Shown piece after piece: positions 31,670-39,578 of a DNA stretch of 59,431 nt. The position numbers were made by a program, and so were the translations under genes. Each line of letters begins with the position of its first letter. Positions within the stretch are counted from its first letter, which is position 1. A model generated the notes under the pieces. It ran no database searches. It saw nothing but the letters and a program-made list of their open reading frames with translations, and was not told where the DNA came from. The DNA is from CAYTLW01 sp964438735 (GTDB taxonomy: Bacteria > Myxococcota_A > UBA9042): the NCBI GenBank assembly GCA_964438735.1, contig CAYTLW010000037.1:1-59431 (forward strand), given 5' to 3'.

Positions 31670-34056
31670 CAGGCGGCCTCGTTGGGGTCCGCATCCCGCT
31701 GGGCGAGGGCGGCCAGGACCTTGGCCGGGGTGATGGGCAGGTGATCGATACGCACGCCCACGGCGTCAAATACGGCGTTGGCGATGGCCGGGATCGCCGG
31801 ATGCAGCGGCCCCTCGCCGGCTTCCTTGGCACCATATGGGCCTGCGGGATCGGGTTCCTCGACGATCAGGGCCTCGATCTCCGGCGTGTCCAGGGCCGTC
31901 GGCATGCGGTAATCGAGCAGCGAGCTGTGGGCCAACAAGCCGTCCTTGCCGGGTCCAGGATCCCGCTTGCCGCCGTCGTCGCGCAGTCCCGAAGGCATGA
32001 CGTGGTGCTCTTCCATGACCACCTCGGCGGCGCCCATATAGACCGAACCCTCAATCTGGGCCTGCACCAGCACGGGCGAGAGCGCCCGCCCGCAATCGTG
32101 CGCCGCCCAGATGTGCAACACCTCCACCTGGCCGGTCTGCTCGTCGACGCTCACCTCGGCCACATGCGCGGTGTAGGAGTACGCCGGCGAGGCCCCGATG
32201 GTGGCGCCGCGATACTCGCCGTGCACCCCCTCTTTGCGGGTCCGATACGAGCCGGTGGCGCCGAGGGTGCCCAGGGCCGACTCGGCCAGCACGAAGGCCT
32301 CGTGGATGGGCATCCAGGTATCGGGTTCGTCGATACGCTGCGCCCGCCTGCCGGCCAGGGTGACCAGCTTGCGCGGCACGCCCCAGCGCTCGGCCACCGC
32401 GCCGCGCACCTTGCCAGCCAGGTCGCACGCGGCCTGTTTGCAGGCGTGGCCGGCCATCAAGGTGATGCGAGAGGAGTAGGCGCCCAGGTCCACCGGGCAG
32501 AGGTCGCTGTCGGCGGCCACCACACGCACGTCCTCCAGGGCCACGCCCAGCTCCTCCGCGGCGATGATCGCCAGCATGGTGCTGGAGCCCTGGCCGATGT
32601 CGCTGGTGCCGGCGAAGATGCGTACGCGACCGGAGCGATCGAGACATATCTGTACGCCGGACTGCGGCAACTCGGTCGGATAGATGCAGTAGTTGGTGCC
32701 CGAGATGTAGGTGCTGCCGGCCACGCCCAGGCCCTGGCCGCGCGGCAGTTGGCCCCAGCGTTCGGACCAGCGGGACGCCTCCTGAACGCGATCGAGGCAG
32801 GTGAGAAAGCCGGTGGCGTTGATGTGGAAGCCGTTGATGGTACGACCGCCCACCGGCAAGGCGTTGCGCCGCCGCAGCGCGATGGGATCGATGCCCAGCG
32901 CCCGGGCGGCCTTGTCCAGCTGCACCTCGATGGCGAAGCGGGGCTGCACGGAGCCGTGGCCCCGCTTGGGCCCGCAGGCCGGCTTGTTGGTATAGGCCCG
33001 ACGCGAGTGGAAGCGGTAGCTGCCCAGGTCGTAGGGCGAGCCCAGCAGCTGGCCGCTGTAGTAGGTGGTCACCAGGCCAAAGCTGGAGTAGGCGCCACCG
33101 TCCAACACCGTGTTGGCGTCCACGGCCAGAATCCGCCCTTCTGCCGACAACGCCGTGCGGTAGCTCATGTGGAAGGGGTGGCGGCCACGGTGGGCGTAGA
33201 AGACCTCTTCGCGCGTGTACAGGCACTTGACCGGACGACCGGTTCGCATGGCCAGCAGGGCGACGCAGAACTCCAGGTCGAAGGGTTCGCTCTTGCCGCC
33301 GAAAGCGCCGCCGATGGGCGGCTGGATGACCCGGATGCGCCAGGTCGGCACGTCGAGCACCCGCGCCAGCTCACGGTGCAGGTAGTGCGGCACCTGGGTG
33401 GCCGACCAGACGGTCAGCAGGCCGCGACCATCGAACCACCCCAGGGCGCAATGGGGCTCGATGGCGCCGTGGGTGGTGCCGTGGAAGTGGTAGTCGCCCT
33501 CGACCACGACTTCAGCCTCGGCGAAGCCCGCCTGCAGGTCACCAAAAGCCAGCTCGACCCGCTTGCACAGGTTGCCATTGCCCTTGCGCGAGGTGTGGAT
33601 CTGCACATCCTCGCGGCGCAACGACTCGTGCGGATCGACGATGGCCTCCAAGGGCTCCCAGTCGACCACGATGCGTTCCAGCGCAGCGTTCGCGGTCTCT
33701 TCATCGATGGCCGCCACGGCCGCCACCGCGTCGCCCACGTAGCGGGCCTTGTCGGTGCAGAGCGCGTGCTCATCGGGGGTCCAGGGGATGATGCCGTAGG
33801 GCGTCGGCATGTCGCCGCCGTCGATCACCGCCTCGACCCCCTCCATGGCCAGGGCGGCGCTGGCGTCGATGGATCGGATGGTGGCGTGCGCATGGGGCGA
33901 GCGCAGGATCTTGCAATGCAACATGCGCGGCAGGCGCAGGTCATCGGTATATCGGGCCACGCCGGTGAGCCGGTCGAGGGCATCCACCTTGCGATGCCGT
34001 CCGCCGATGATGGCATAGGGCTCGGCGCTCTCTGGCGGTCGCCTGCCGTCAGCCAT
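31669..34056 (-). CDS. hcrA: molybdopterin-binding large subunit, 4-hydroxybenzoyl-CoA reductase alpha-like
   Basis: The product is 795 aa, the molybdenum catalytic subunit. It begins with VDALDRLTGVARYTDDL, has QPPIGGAFGGKSEPFDLEF and GTSDIGQGSSTMLA for cofactor contacts, and ends with PYGAKEAGEGPLHPAIPAIANAV, where Glu748 is the expected catalytic base. The KEAGEG variant resembles hydroxybenzoyl-CoA reductases more than the KGVGEP of xanthine dehydrogenase. The N-terminus overlaps hcrC by 8 bp and the C-terminus overlaps hcrB by 1 bp (TGATG). No molybdopterin cytosine maturation genes are in the window, so those must be elsewhere. Confidence 0.9.
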   Translation of the reverse strand: MADGRRPPESAEPYAIIGGRHRKVDALDRLTGVARYTDDLRLPRMLHCKILRSPHAHATIRSIDASAALAMEGVEAVIDGGDMPTPYGIIPWTPDEHALCTDKARYVGDAVAAVAAIDEETANAALERIVVDWEPLEAIVDPHESLRREDVQIHTSRKGNGNLCKRVELAFGDLQAGFAEAEVVVEGDYHFHGTTHGAIEPHCALGWFDGRGLLTVWSATQVPHYLHRELARVLDVPTWRIRVIQPPIGGAFGGKSEPFDLEFCVALLAMRTGRPVKCLYTREEVFYAHRGRHPFHMSYRTALSAEGRILAVDANTVLDGGAYSSFGLVTTYYSGQLLGSPYDLGSYRFHSRRAYTNKPACGPKRGHGSVQPRFAIEVQLDKAARALGIDPIALRRRNALPVGGRTINGFHINATGFLTCLDRVQEASRWSERWGQLPRGQGLGVAGSTYISGTNYCIYPTELPQSGVQICLDRSGRVRIFAGTSDIGQGSSTMLAIIAAEELGVALEDVRVVAADSDLCPVDLGAYSSRITLMAGHACKQAACDLAGKVRGAVAERWGVPRKLVTLAGRRAQRIDEPDTWMPIHEAFVLAESALGTLGATGSYRTRKEGVHGEYRGATIGASPAYSYTAHVAEVSVDEQTGQVEVLHIWAAHDCGRALSPVLVQAQIEGSVYMGAAEVVMEEHHVMPSGLRDDGGKRDPGPGKDGLLAHSSLLDYRMPTALDTPEIEALIVEEPDPAGPYGAKEAGEGPLHPAIPAIANAVFDAVGVRIDHLPITPAKVLAALAQRDADPNEAA

Positions 34057-34636
34057 GGTCGGTCTCGTGCGACGCCACGCTGGCCCAGGCCTGCTCCACT
34101 GCGTCCAGGATCTTCACGTAGCCGGTACAGCGGCAGAGGTTGCCGCCCAGGGCCTGGGCGATGGCCAGTCGATCGGTCTTGCGGTCGCCGCTGGGCGGCT
34201 GCCCCTCGACCAGCGCCGCGGCGCTCATCAACATGCCCGGGGTACAGAATCCGCACTGGGCCGCACCGCAGGAGTCGAACGCGTCCTGCAGCGGATGCAT
34301 CGCGCCGCCCACGCCGAGGCCTTCGACCGTGTCCACGCGGGCGCCGTCGGCCTCCATCGCCAGGGTCAGGCAGGACAGGGTCGGCTGGCCGTCCAGTCGA
34401 ACCGTGCAGGCCCCGCAGTCGCCCTTGTCACAACCTTGCTTGGTGCCGGTCAGGTCGAGCACGTAACGCAACGCCTCGAGCAGGGTCCAGTGGGCGGGCA
34501 CGCCGAGCTCCACCGGGTCGCCGTTGATGAGCATGCGACAGACCACCACCTGCCGGCGCTGGTGCCGGGTGGTCTGATCGTTCCCTGCCGCGGCGCCAGC
34601 CACCGGTGGCGGCGCCCCATCCTCTGGTGGCGTCAT
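34049..34636 (-). CDS. hcrC: [2Fe-2S] small subunit, 4-hydroxybenzoyl-CoA reductase gamma-like
   Basis: The product is up to 195 aa. The plant-type [2Fe-2S] site is GCDKGDCGACTVRLDGQ (Cys69, Cys74, Cys77, Cys89), and the alpha-helical second [2Fe-2S] site uses Cys128, Cys131, Cys168 and Cys170 (QCGFCTPGM, NLCRCTGY). It passes electrons between FAD and the molybdenum centre. The 34-residue Ala/Pro/Arg-rich N-terminal extension is atypical; an internal start near residue 35 (about 34534) would give a normal-length subunit. It is 22 bp downstream of the exported FHA gene and overlaps hcrA by 8 bp. Confidence 0.9.
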   Translation of the reverse strand: MTPPEDGAPPPVAGAAAGNDQTTRHQRRQVVVCRMLINGDPVELGVPAHWTLLEALRYVLDLTGTKQGCDKGDCGACTVRLDGQPTLSCLTLAMEADGARVDTVEGLGVGGAMHPLQDAFDSCGAAQCGFCTPGMLMSAAALVEGQPPSGDRKTDRLAIAQALGGNLCRCTGYVKILDAVEQAWASVASHETDHG

Positions 34637-34658
34637 CTCGATCCCGATGTCGAGGCGG

Positions 34659-35225
34659 CTACCTGGCCGCCTTCGACGGTTTGACCTTCCTGGCCGACTT
34701 CGCCGGGGCCTTCTTGCCCTTCTTGCCGGCCTTGCGCTTGTCCACCTTGGGCGCCTTGCGCAACGGCTTGATCAGCTTGCCCCGGTCGCCCCACTCGAAG
34801 CGCAGGTCGATCGCTCCGAATGACAGGGTGGTCGGCTGAAATAACTGCATCTTCTTGCCCTTGCGAAGCGACGTGCCGGCCACCAATGTGCCCAGCCGGC
34901 TGCCCAGGTCGGAGACATGAACGACACCGCTCTTGTGGGTGATGCGCGCGTGGCGGGACGACACGGTGGCGTGTTGTACGCGGGCGTTCGCGCTGGCGGC
35001 GGAGCCGATGACGATGTCGTCGCCCGTCAGCCAGATCACCTTGCCGTCGGCGGCCACCAGCTTGCCCCACCCCTTGGCCTTGGCAGGGGCGGCTTTGGCA
35101 GGTGCTTTCGCTGTAGCGGGGGCCTTGGCAGCGGGGCCCTTTGCGGCTGGTGCCTTGGCCGCGGCCAGGACCGGCTGCGCAAGCAACGTCGCTGCGATGA
35201 GCGCCAGTGTCGTCTTGATGTTCAT
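34659..35225 (-). CDS. exported FHA-domain protein
   Basis: The product is 188 aa. It starts with a signal peptide (MNIKTTLALIAATLLAQPVLAA), then an Ala/Lys/Pro low-complexity stretch, then a compact FHA domain at about 50-145: DDIVIGSAASANARVQH, the phosphothreonine-binding SSRHARI, and DLGSRLGTLVAG. The C-terminal 45 residues are extremely Lys/Arg/Ala-rich. FHA domains bind phosphothreonine in the cytosol, so an exported FHA protein is odd and could bind a surface phosphoprotein (there are CotH-like and PP2C proteins in this window) or be non-phospho-binding. It overlaps pabC by 4 bp and leads into hcrC, so it is translated with metabolic genes. Confidence 0.8.
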   Translation of the reverse strand: MNIKTTLALIAATLLAQPVLAAAKAPAAKGPAAKAPATAKAPAKAAPAKAKGWGKLVAADGKVIWLTGDDIVIGSAASANARVQHATVSSRHARITHKSGVVHVSDLGSRLGTLVAGTSLRKGKKMQLFQPTTLSFGAIDLRFEWGDRGKLIKPLRKAPKVDKRKAGKKGKKAPAKSARKVKPSKAAR

Positions 35226-36136
35226 GATGCGCCTCCTGCGCCCGACAGGCGCCGTTCACCATCGCTTTGCGTGCTGCCCGGGTCAAGCGCGGGGCCGGCT
35301 TCCATCGTCCATACCCACCGTTGAATCGCTTCGCACCAGGCCGACGGAGGCGGCTTCAGCGGGTGCCGGTCGATGACCGAGACGGGGCGCGCACCCACGA
35401 TGGCGTTGAGCAGAACCGCCCATCGCACCTCGGTCAGTTCCGCAGCGGTCAACTCGCCAGTCGCCACGGTCTCGGCGCCGAGCGTGCCCGAGTCGAGCAG
35501 CTGCCCGACGACTGTTCCGGACACCGGGCCGCAGTCGACAGATGGCGTGAGCACGCGGCCATCGGCCAGCCCGAAGACGAGGCTTGAGGTGCTGGCCTCG
35601 GCGAATCGCCCCTGCACATCGCGCAGCAACACATCATCGAAGCCGGCGCTTCGGGCAGTACGCAACGCTACGAGGTCGGCTGCGATGGCGGTGGTCTTGC
35701 AACCCGCCAGTGGATGGTCGGCCGAACGAATGCCGGGTCCCAAGGCGAGCCGCACCGGGCCCCGGGCCACGTCGTCGAGTGACAAGGTGGTCACCGAGAG
35801 CAGGACGGCCGACCGCGCCACGGCCGCCAGGTTGCCGGTCGACCCGGCGGCGAGCAACAGCAGGCGGACCCGGAGCCGCTCGTTCGACGAGAGTTCGCCG
35901 CGGTCGCTCAGATGGGCATGCGCGGCCGCCTGCACGGACTCCGCCAGGACCGTGGGATCGGGACAGGGCAGGCCCATCGTGGCGGCACCTCGCGCCAGGC
36001 GATCCAGGTGCCTTTGCCAACGTGCGGGTAGACCGCCGCCAGAGAGGAAGGTCTCCTTCAACCCCTCGCCCGTGGCCAGGGCGCGGACGGGCGCGGCCAC
36101 AACGTAGCCGTCTCCCCACCAGGTCGTCTCGTTCAC
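35222..36136 (-). CDS. pabC: aminodeoxychorismate lyase (class IV PLP enzyme)
   Basis: The product is 304 aa from a GTG start. Fold-type IV PLP features include a lysine candidate Lys147 in LAGCKTT, FAEASTSSLVFGL (Glu180) for the cofactor phosphate and ring, and CGPVSGTVV in place of the usual GILPGVTR. It would convert 4-amino-4-deoxychorismate to p-aminobenzoate and pyruvate in folate synthesis. D-amino acid or branched-chain aminotransferases are alternatives in the same fold, but direct overlap (GTGA) with the PabB stop argues for PabC. It also overlaps the FHA gene by 4 bp. Confidence 0.85.
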   Translation of the reverse strand: MNETTWWGDGYVVAAPVRALATGEGLKETFLSGGGLPARWQRHLDRLARGAATMGLPCPDPTVLAESVQAAAHAHLSDRGELSSNERLRVRLLLLAAGSTGNLAAVARSAVLLSVTTLSLDDVARGPVRLALGPGIRSADHPLAGCKTTAIAADLVALRTARSAGFDDVLLRDVQGRFAEASTSSLVFGLADGRVLTPSVDCGPVSGTVVGQLLDSGTLGAETVATGELTAAELTEVRWAVLLNAIVGARPVSVIDRHPLKPPPSAWCEAIQRWVWTMEAGPALDPGSTQSDGERRLSGAGGAS

Positions 36137-37458
36137 GGGCGCCCCGCAGGGTGCGCGCTACGCACCGCGATCGGCCCCAACAGGTCGCCCATTCGATCCA
36201 GCCAGGCCAGTCCGCCCGCAGCCTTCAAGCAGGTCTCCCGCCACTCCGATTCAGGCACGGAGTCGGCGACGATGCCGCTGCCTACACTCAGCCTGGCCTC
36301 GCCATCGCGCACGCTCAACTGCCGGATGCCGACGGACCAGTCCGCGCGGCCGTCGGCCAGCGCCACGCCGAGCGAACCGCAGTAGGCGCCGCGCCGACGG
36401 CGCTCGGTGCGGGCGATGAATTTCATGGCCGCCACCTTCGGGCAACCGGTCACCGACGCCGGCGGCAGGGTCGCGGCGAGCAGGTCGCCGAGACGACAAG
36501 CGCTCATCAGGCGGCCCTGGACCTCGCTCTCCAGGTGCCACAGGGTCGCGTAGGGCTCGCAATGCAACAGCTGGGGCACCTGCACGCTGCCGGGCACGCA
36601 CACCCGCGCCAGATCATTGCGCACCATGTCGACGATCATGGTGTTCTCAGCCCGCTCCTTGGCGCTGCCCAGCAGGCGCTCGCGCTGCCGCGAGTCGGCC
36701 TCGCCGCTGCCCCGCTGCGCCGTGCCCTTGATGGGCCGGCTGCTCACGCGATCGCCATCCAGGCTGAGGTGGCGCTCCATGGATCCCGACAGCAGGCGCC
36801 TGCCCATCCCGTCAAAAGCCATCGCCAGGGGCACCGGCTGGATCTGCAGGGCGGCGGCCACCGTCGTCAGCAGCGAGGCGCGGGCCAGGGTCGGCGGAGC
36901 GGGCACGCCGAACTCGACGCTGAGGTTGACCTGATAGATCGCGCCTCGATGGATGGCGGCGATCGCCTGGCGGGCACCCTGCAACCAGCCATCGCGCTGG
37001 CGGGCCAGGTCCGCAGGTGGTCGTGCCGTCGCGTGCAGCACGTGTCCGGTCAGCGACGAAGCCGGCGCCGCCAGTCGGGGCAGCTGCCGTGTTTCGAGGT
37101 CGACCGCGTCAAATACCAGCAGGTCCACGTCCGGTGGTGCCGTCGGCGCTGGCGCCACGGGCAATGGGATGCCCTCGAGCGCCAGGCCCACCTCGTAGCC
37201 CACATAGCCGGCCACAGACAGCCCATCGGCGTGCAGATCGTCCACCGCCGCCAACAGGTCGCGGGCGGCGAGTTGATCGCCGTGCTCGCCACGCAGCCGC
37301 AGCATCAGGCGATCGCGGATCGCCCGCCGTGGCAGCACCATGGCCTGGCCAGGCGTGACGCGATCGACAAATGCGGGCCAAGCGGCAGGACCGCTGCCGG
37401 CCCAGGCGATCGCTGGCTCGCTGGCGGCTGAAACCGCCTTGCCTGCCCCGATCGTCAT
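36133..37458 (-). CDS. pabB: aminodeoxychorismate synthase component I
   Basis: The product is about 441 aa, a chorismate-binding enzyme. Motifs include SGSMERHLS, SSRPIKGTAQRG (Lys244, typical of PabB), ERAENTMIVDMVRNDLARV, PPASVTGCPKVAAMKFI and SVGSGIVADS. With a glutamine amidotransferase (PabA, not in the window) it makes 4-amino-4-deoxychorismate from chorismate. The ATG at 37458 has GGGAG upstream; a longer frame to 37590 has no protein character. The alternative, anthranilate synthase TrpE, is less likely because of PIKGT and the fused transcript with pabC. Confidence 0.9.
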   Translation of the reverse strand: MTIGAGKAVSAASEPAIAWAGSGPAAWPAFVDRVTPGQAMVLPRRAIRDRLMLRLRGEHGDQLAARDLLAAVDDLHADGLSVAGYVGYEVGLALEGIPLPVAPAPTAPPDVDLLVFDAVDLETRQLPRLAAPASSLTGHVLHATARPPADLARQRDGWLQGARQAIAAIHRGAIYQVNLSVEFGVPAPPTLARASLLTTVAAALQIQPVPLAMAFDGMGRRLLSGSMERHLSLDGDRVSSRPIKGTAQRGSGEADSRQRERLLGSAKERAENTMIVDMVRNDLARVCVPGSVQVPQLLHCEPYATLWHLESEVQGRLMSACRLGDLLAATLPPASVTGCPKVAAMKFIARTERRRRGAYCGSLGVALADGRADWSVGIRQLSVRDGEARLSVGSGIVADSVPESEWRETCLKAAGGLAWLDRMGDLLGPIAVRSAHPAGRP

Positions 37459-37615
37459 CAAGCACTCCCGCGACGCGCCACGCGCCGGCAGCGTCATAGC
37501 AGAGGCCGTCTCCGCCGAACAGGGGCGCGCAACCGGACAGGATTCCGAGCGGAGCGGCAAAGCGATTGCCAACGCCGTCGCGCGGCGCAATCATGCCGGT
37601 CGGAGGTCGAGTTTC

Positions 37616-38721
37616 ATGGCGCGCAAGGCAGGCTGGGAGGCCGGCGAAGAGGGCGGACCGGTGCGCGCGACCATGGCGCCGTCCACTCTTGCGCAATCGA
37701 CTGTCACGCAATCGACTGTCACGCAATCGACTGTCACGCAATCGACNNNNNNNNNNNNNNNNNNNNNNNNNNNNNNNNNNNNNNNNNNNNNNNNNNNNNN
37801 NNNNNNNNNNNNNNNNNNNNNNNNNNNNNNNNNNNNNNNNNNNNNNCGCAATCGACTGTCACGCAATCGACTGTCACGCAATCGACTGTCACGCAATCGA
37901 CCTTGACGCCATCCGCCGCGGCGCAATCGCATGGGGCCGAAGCGGACTTCAGCCGCTACCTGCAACACCTCGAAGGCTTGTTTCTCGAACTCCGCGGGCG
38001 CGGCGTGCAGTGGTCTCCGGAAGACAGCGCCCGCGCCAGCCGCTGGTTTCGCGCCGGACTGCCGCTGGCCTCGGTGGTGGGCGCCATCGAAGGTCGCGTC
38101 CGAGCGTTCCGGTACCTGAACGGCCAGGACGCGAACCTGCCCAGTCACCTGGGCTGGTACGAACCCACCGTGACCTCCGCTCGCGGCCGGATGCGCCTGC
38201 CCGGCCCGACAATGGCCGCTCGCCTGCCCGGCCCGACCGCCGAAGCCGATGACGACAGCCCGGCTGCAATCCTGCTGGACCTGCTCGACGCCCTGCCAGA
38301 GCTGGTCGAAGGCGCCGACGACCTGGCCGTGGCCGAGGCCTGCCGCCGGGGCATGCGTTCATTGCAACGCCTGGCCGAGAAGGCGGTACAGGCCATTGCT
38401 GAGCCGAACTCGGGCGCGGCGGAGACGCTGCCTGGCCTGAGCGAATCCGAGTTGGATGCGGGACTGCGGCGCTGCCGGGCGCTCATGGTGCGGACCGTCA
38501 TGACCGGAATCGGGCCCGTTGCCGCAGCGGAGATCGAGACCGAGATCGCCGCCCAACTGGTCGCCGAAGGCAGACATCAAGGCAGCAAGAAGGCGCAACA
38601 GGCGCGCGCGCGCGTGCTCCTGGAACGTGAACTGGGCCGCCGACTTGGCCTGCTGCTGCCGACGGTGCAGGGTTGGCGCGGCGCCGACGGCGCGACCATC
38701 AAGTCGGGAGCAGACCGATGA
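37616..38721 (+). CDS. hypothetical protein with TVTQS repeats, interrupted by an assembly gap
   Basis: This is one gene broken by a 100-N gap. Upstream of the gap the frame reads MARKAGWEAGEEGG, then APSTLAQ and repeats of the pentapeptide TVTQS from a 15-bp tandem DNA repeat. Downstream, the same repeats lead into AAAQSHGAEADFSRYLQHLE and a helical domain of about 250 residues. Because the gap length is a placeholder, the two sides appear to be in different frames. GGAGG (37602-37606) sets the ATG. The body is Ala/Leu/Arg-rich, with no domain I can name; its stop overlaps the DnaC-like gene by 4 bp, and a helicase-loader partner (DnaD-like) is a guess. True length is unknown. Confidence 0.6.
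37693..37902 (+). repeat. 15-bp tandem repeat (GCAATCGACTGTCAC) flanking an assembly gap
   Basis: Three full 15-bp units and a partial unit precede the N gap and three full units plus a partial follow it. The unit keeps reading frame (5 codons, TVTQS). The assembly has clearly collapsed or broken in a longer array; the copy number is unknown. Confidence 0.9.
37747..37846. other. assembly gap of 100 N
   Basis: A run of exactly 100 undetermined bases, the usual placeholder for an unknown gap size, sits inside the 15-bp tandem repeat. Confidence 0.99.
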
Positions 38722-39578
38722 GGGCGACAGCGCTGGCCGCACGACAACCGTGTCGCCGTTGCGACGGTGACGGCTACCTGACCCGAGCTGAGGGCGCCAA
38801 AGCCGAGGCCATACTCTGCCGCCATCTGGCCGACTGCAGCGATTGCGGCGGCAGCGGATTCGCCCGTGGAAGTGACGATTCGGGCTATGAATTGATGCTG
38901 CCCTGTGACTGCGAGATCCGCAGCCTCAACGCCCGGGTGATGTTGTTCAACAACGCCGACATCCCGGGCCGATTCCACGCCAGTCGGGTGCACCAGTACG
39001 AGTATGAGAACCGGCCCGGCAACCAGTTTCGATTCTTCACGCTGTTCACCGAGCTCTGCGACGAGTTCACCCCCGGCGAACCCGGCGTGGGGCTCAGCGG
39101 ATTGCCCGGCGTCGGCAAGACCCACCTGCTCACCGCCCTGGCCCGCTACTTCACGCTGGAGCGCGGTGTACCCGTTCGGTTCACAGATTTCGCAGAGCTG
39201 CTCTGGTCGCTGAAGGCGGGGTACGCCAGTGGGCGCAGCGAACGCGAGCTCGTCGGACCGCTGGCCGAGGTCGAGGTGCTCTTCATCGACGAGATGGGCA
39301 AGGGTCGTGGCAGCGACTGGGAGCTGGGCATCCTCGATGCCATCGTCTGTGAACGCTACAACCGGCAGCTCAGCACCTTCTTCGCCACCAACTTCCCATT
39401 CGCCGCTGACAACAAGGGCGGTTTCGATGGATCCGCCGGCAGCGCGGGCGAGACCTTGGAGGAGCGCCTCGGCCTGCGCATCTGGTCTCGGTTGCAGGAG
39501 ATGTGTCGGCTGGAGACGGTGCGCGGCCCGGACGCGCGCACGAGCCTTGGCCCGGGCGCGAGCCGGCGAACGCGATGA
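38718..39578 (+). CDS. DnaC/IstB-like AAA+ ATPase with DnaJ-type zinc motifs
   Basis: The product is 286 aa. Walker A GLPGVGKTHL (128-137), Walker B VLFIDEMGKG (Asp191, Glu192), and a sensor-like TFFATNFPF fit the DnaC/DnaI/IstB helicase-loader family. The N-terminal 65 residues carry two CXXCXGXG units (CRRCDGDG at 12, CSDCGGSG at 40) plus CDC at 63-65, as in DnaJ zinc fingers. The ATG is within the stop of the preceding gene (ATGA), with GGGAG upstream. Helicase loaders are also found in phages and IS21, but no integrase or transposase is present. The 4-bp overlap with a type II secretion F gene downstream is unusual and hints at a non-replicative job. Confidence 0.8.
   Translation: MRATALAARQPCRRCDGDGYLTRAEGAKAEAILCRHLADCSDCGGSGFARGSDDSGYELMLPCDCEIRSLNARVMLFNNADIPGRFHASRVHQYEYENRPGNQFRFFTLFTELCDEFTPGEPGVGLSGLPGVGKTHLLTALARYFTLERGVPVRFTDFAELLWSLKAGYASGRSERELVGPLAEVEVLFIDEMGKGRGSDWELGILDAIVCERYNRQLSTFFATNFPFAADNKGGFDGSAGSAGETLEERLGLRIWSRLQEMCRLETVRGPDARTSLGPGASRRTR

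Noticed and set aside
31741..34527. Antisense open frame of 928 codons over hcrA/hcrC
   Set aside because: The opposite strand encodes clear molybdopterin and [2Fe-2S] subunits; this frame has only low-complexity His/Gly/Val composition.
35584..37431. Plus-strand open frame of 615 codons over pabB/pabC
   Set aside because: It is a shadow of strongly supported chorismate enzymes on the minus strand.
37693..37902. CRISPR array at the 15-bp repeats
   Set aside because: The units are directly adjacent with no spacers and keep reading frame; this is a tandem repeat.
38718..39578. IS21-type istB
   Set aside because: No IstA-like transposase, terminal repeats or target duplication are visible, and the N-terminal DnaJ-like zinc motifs are not typical of IstB.
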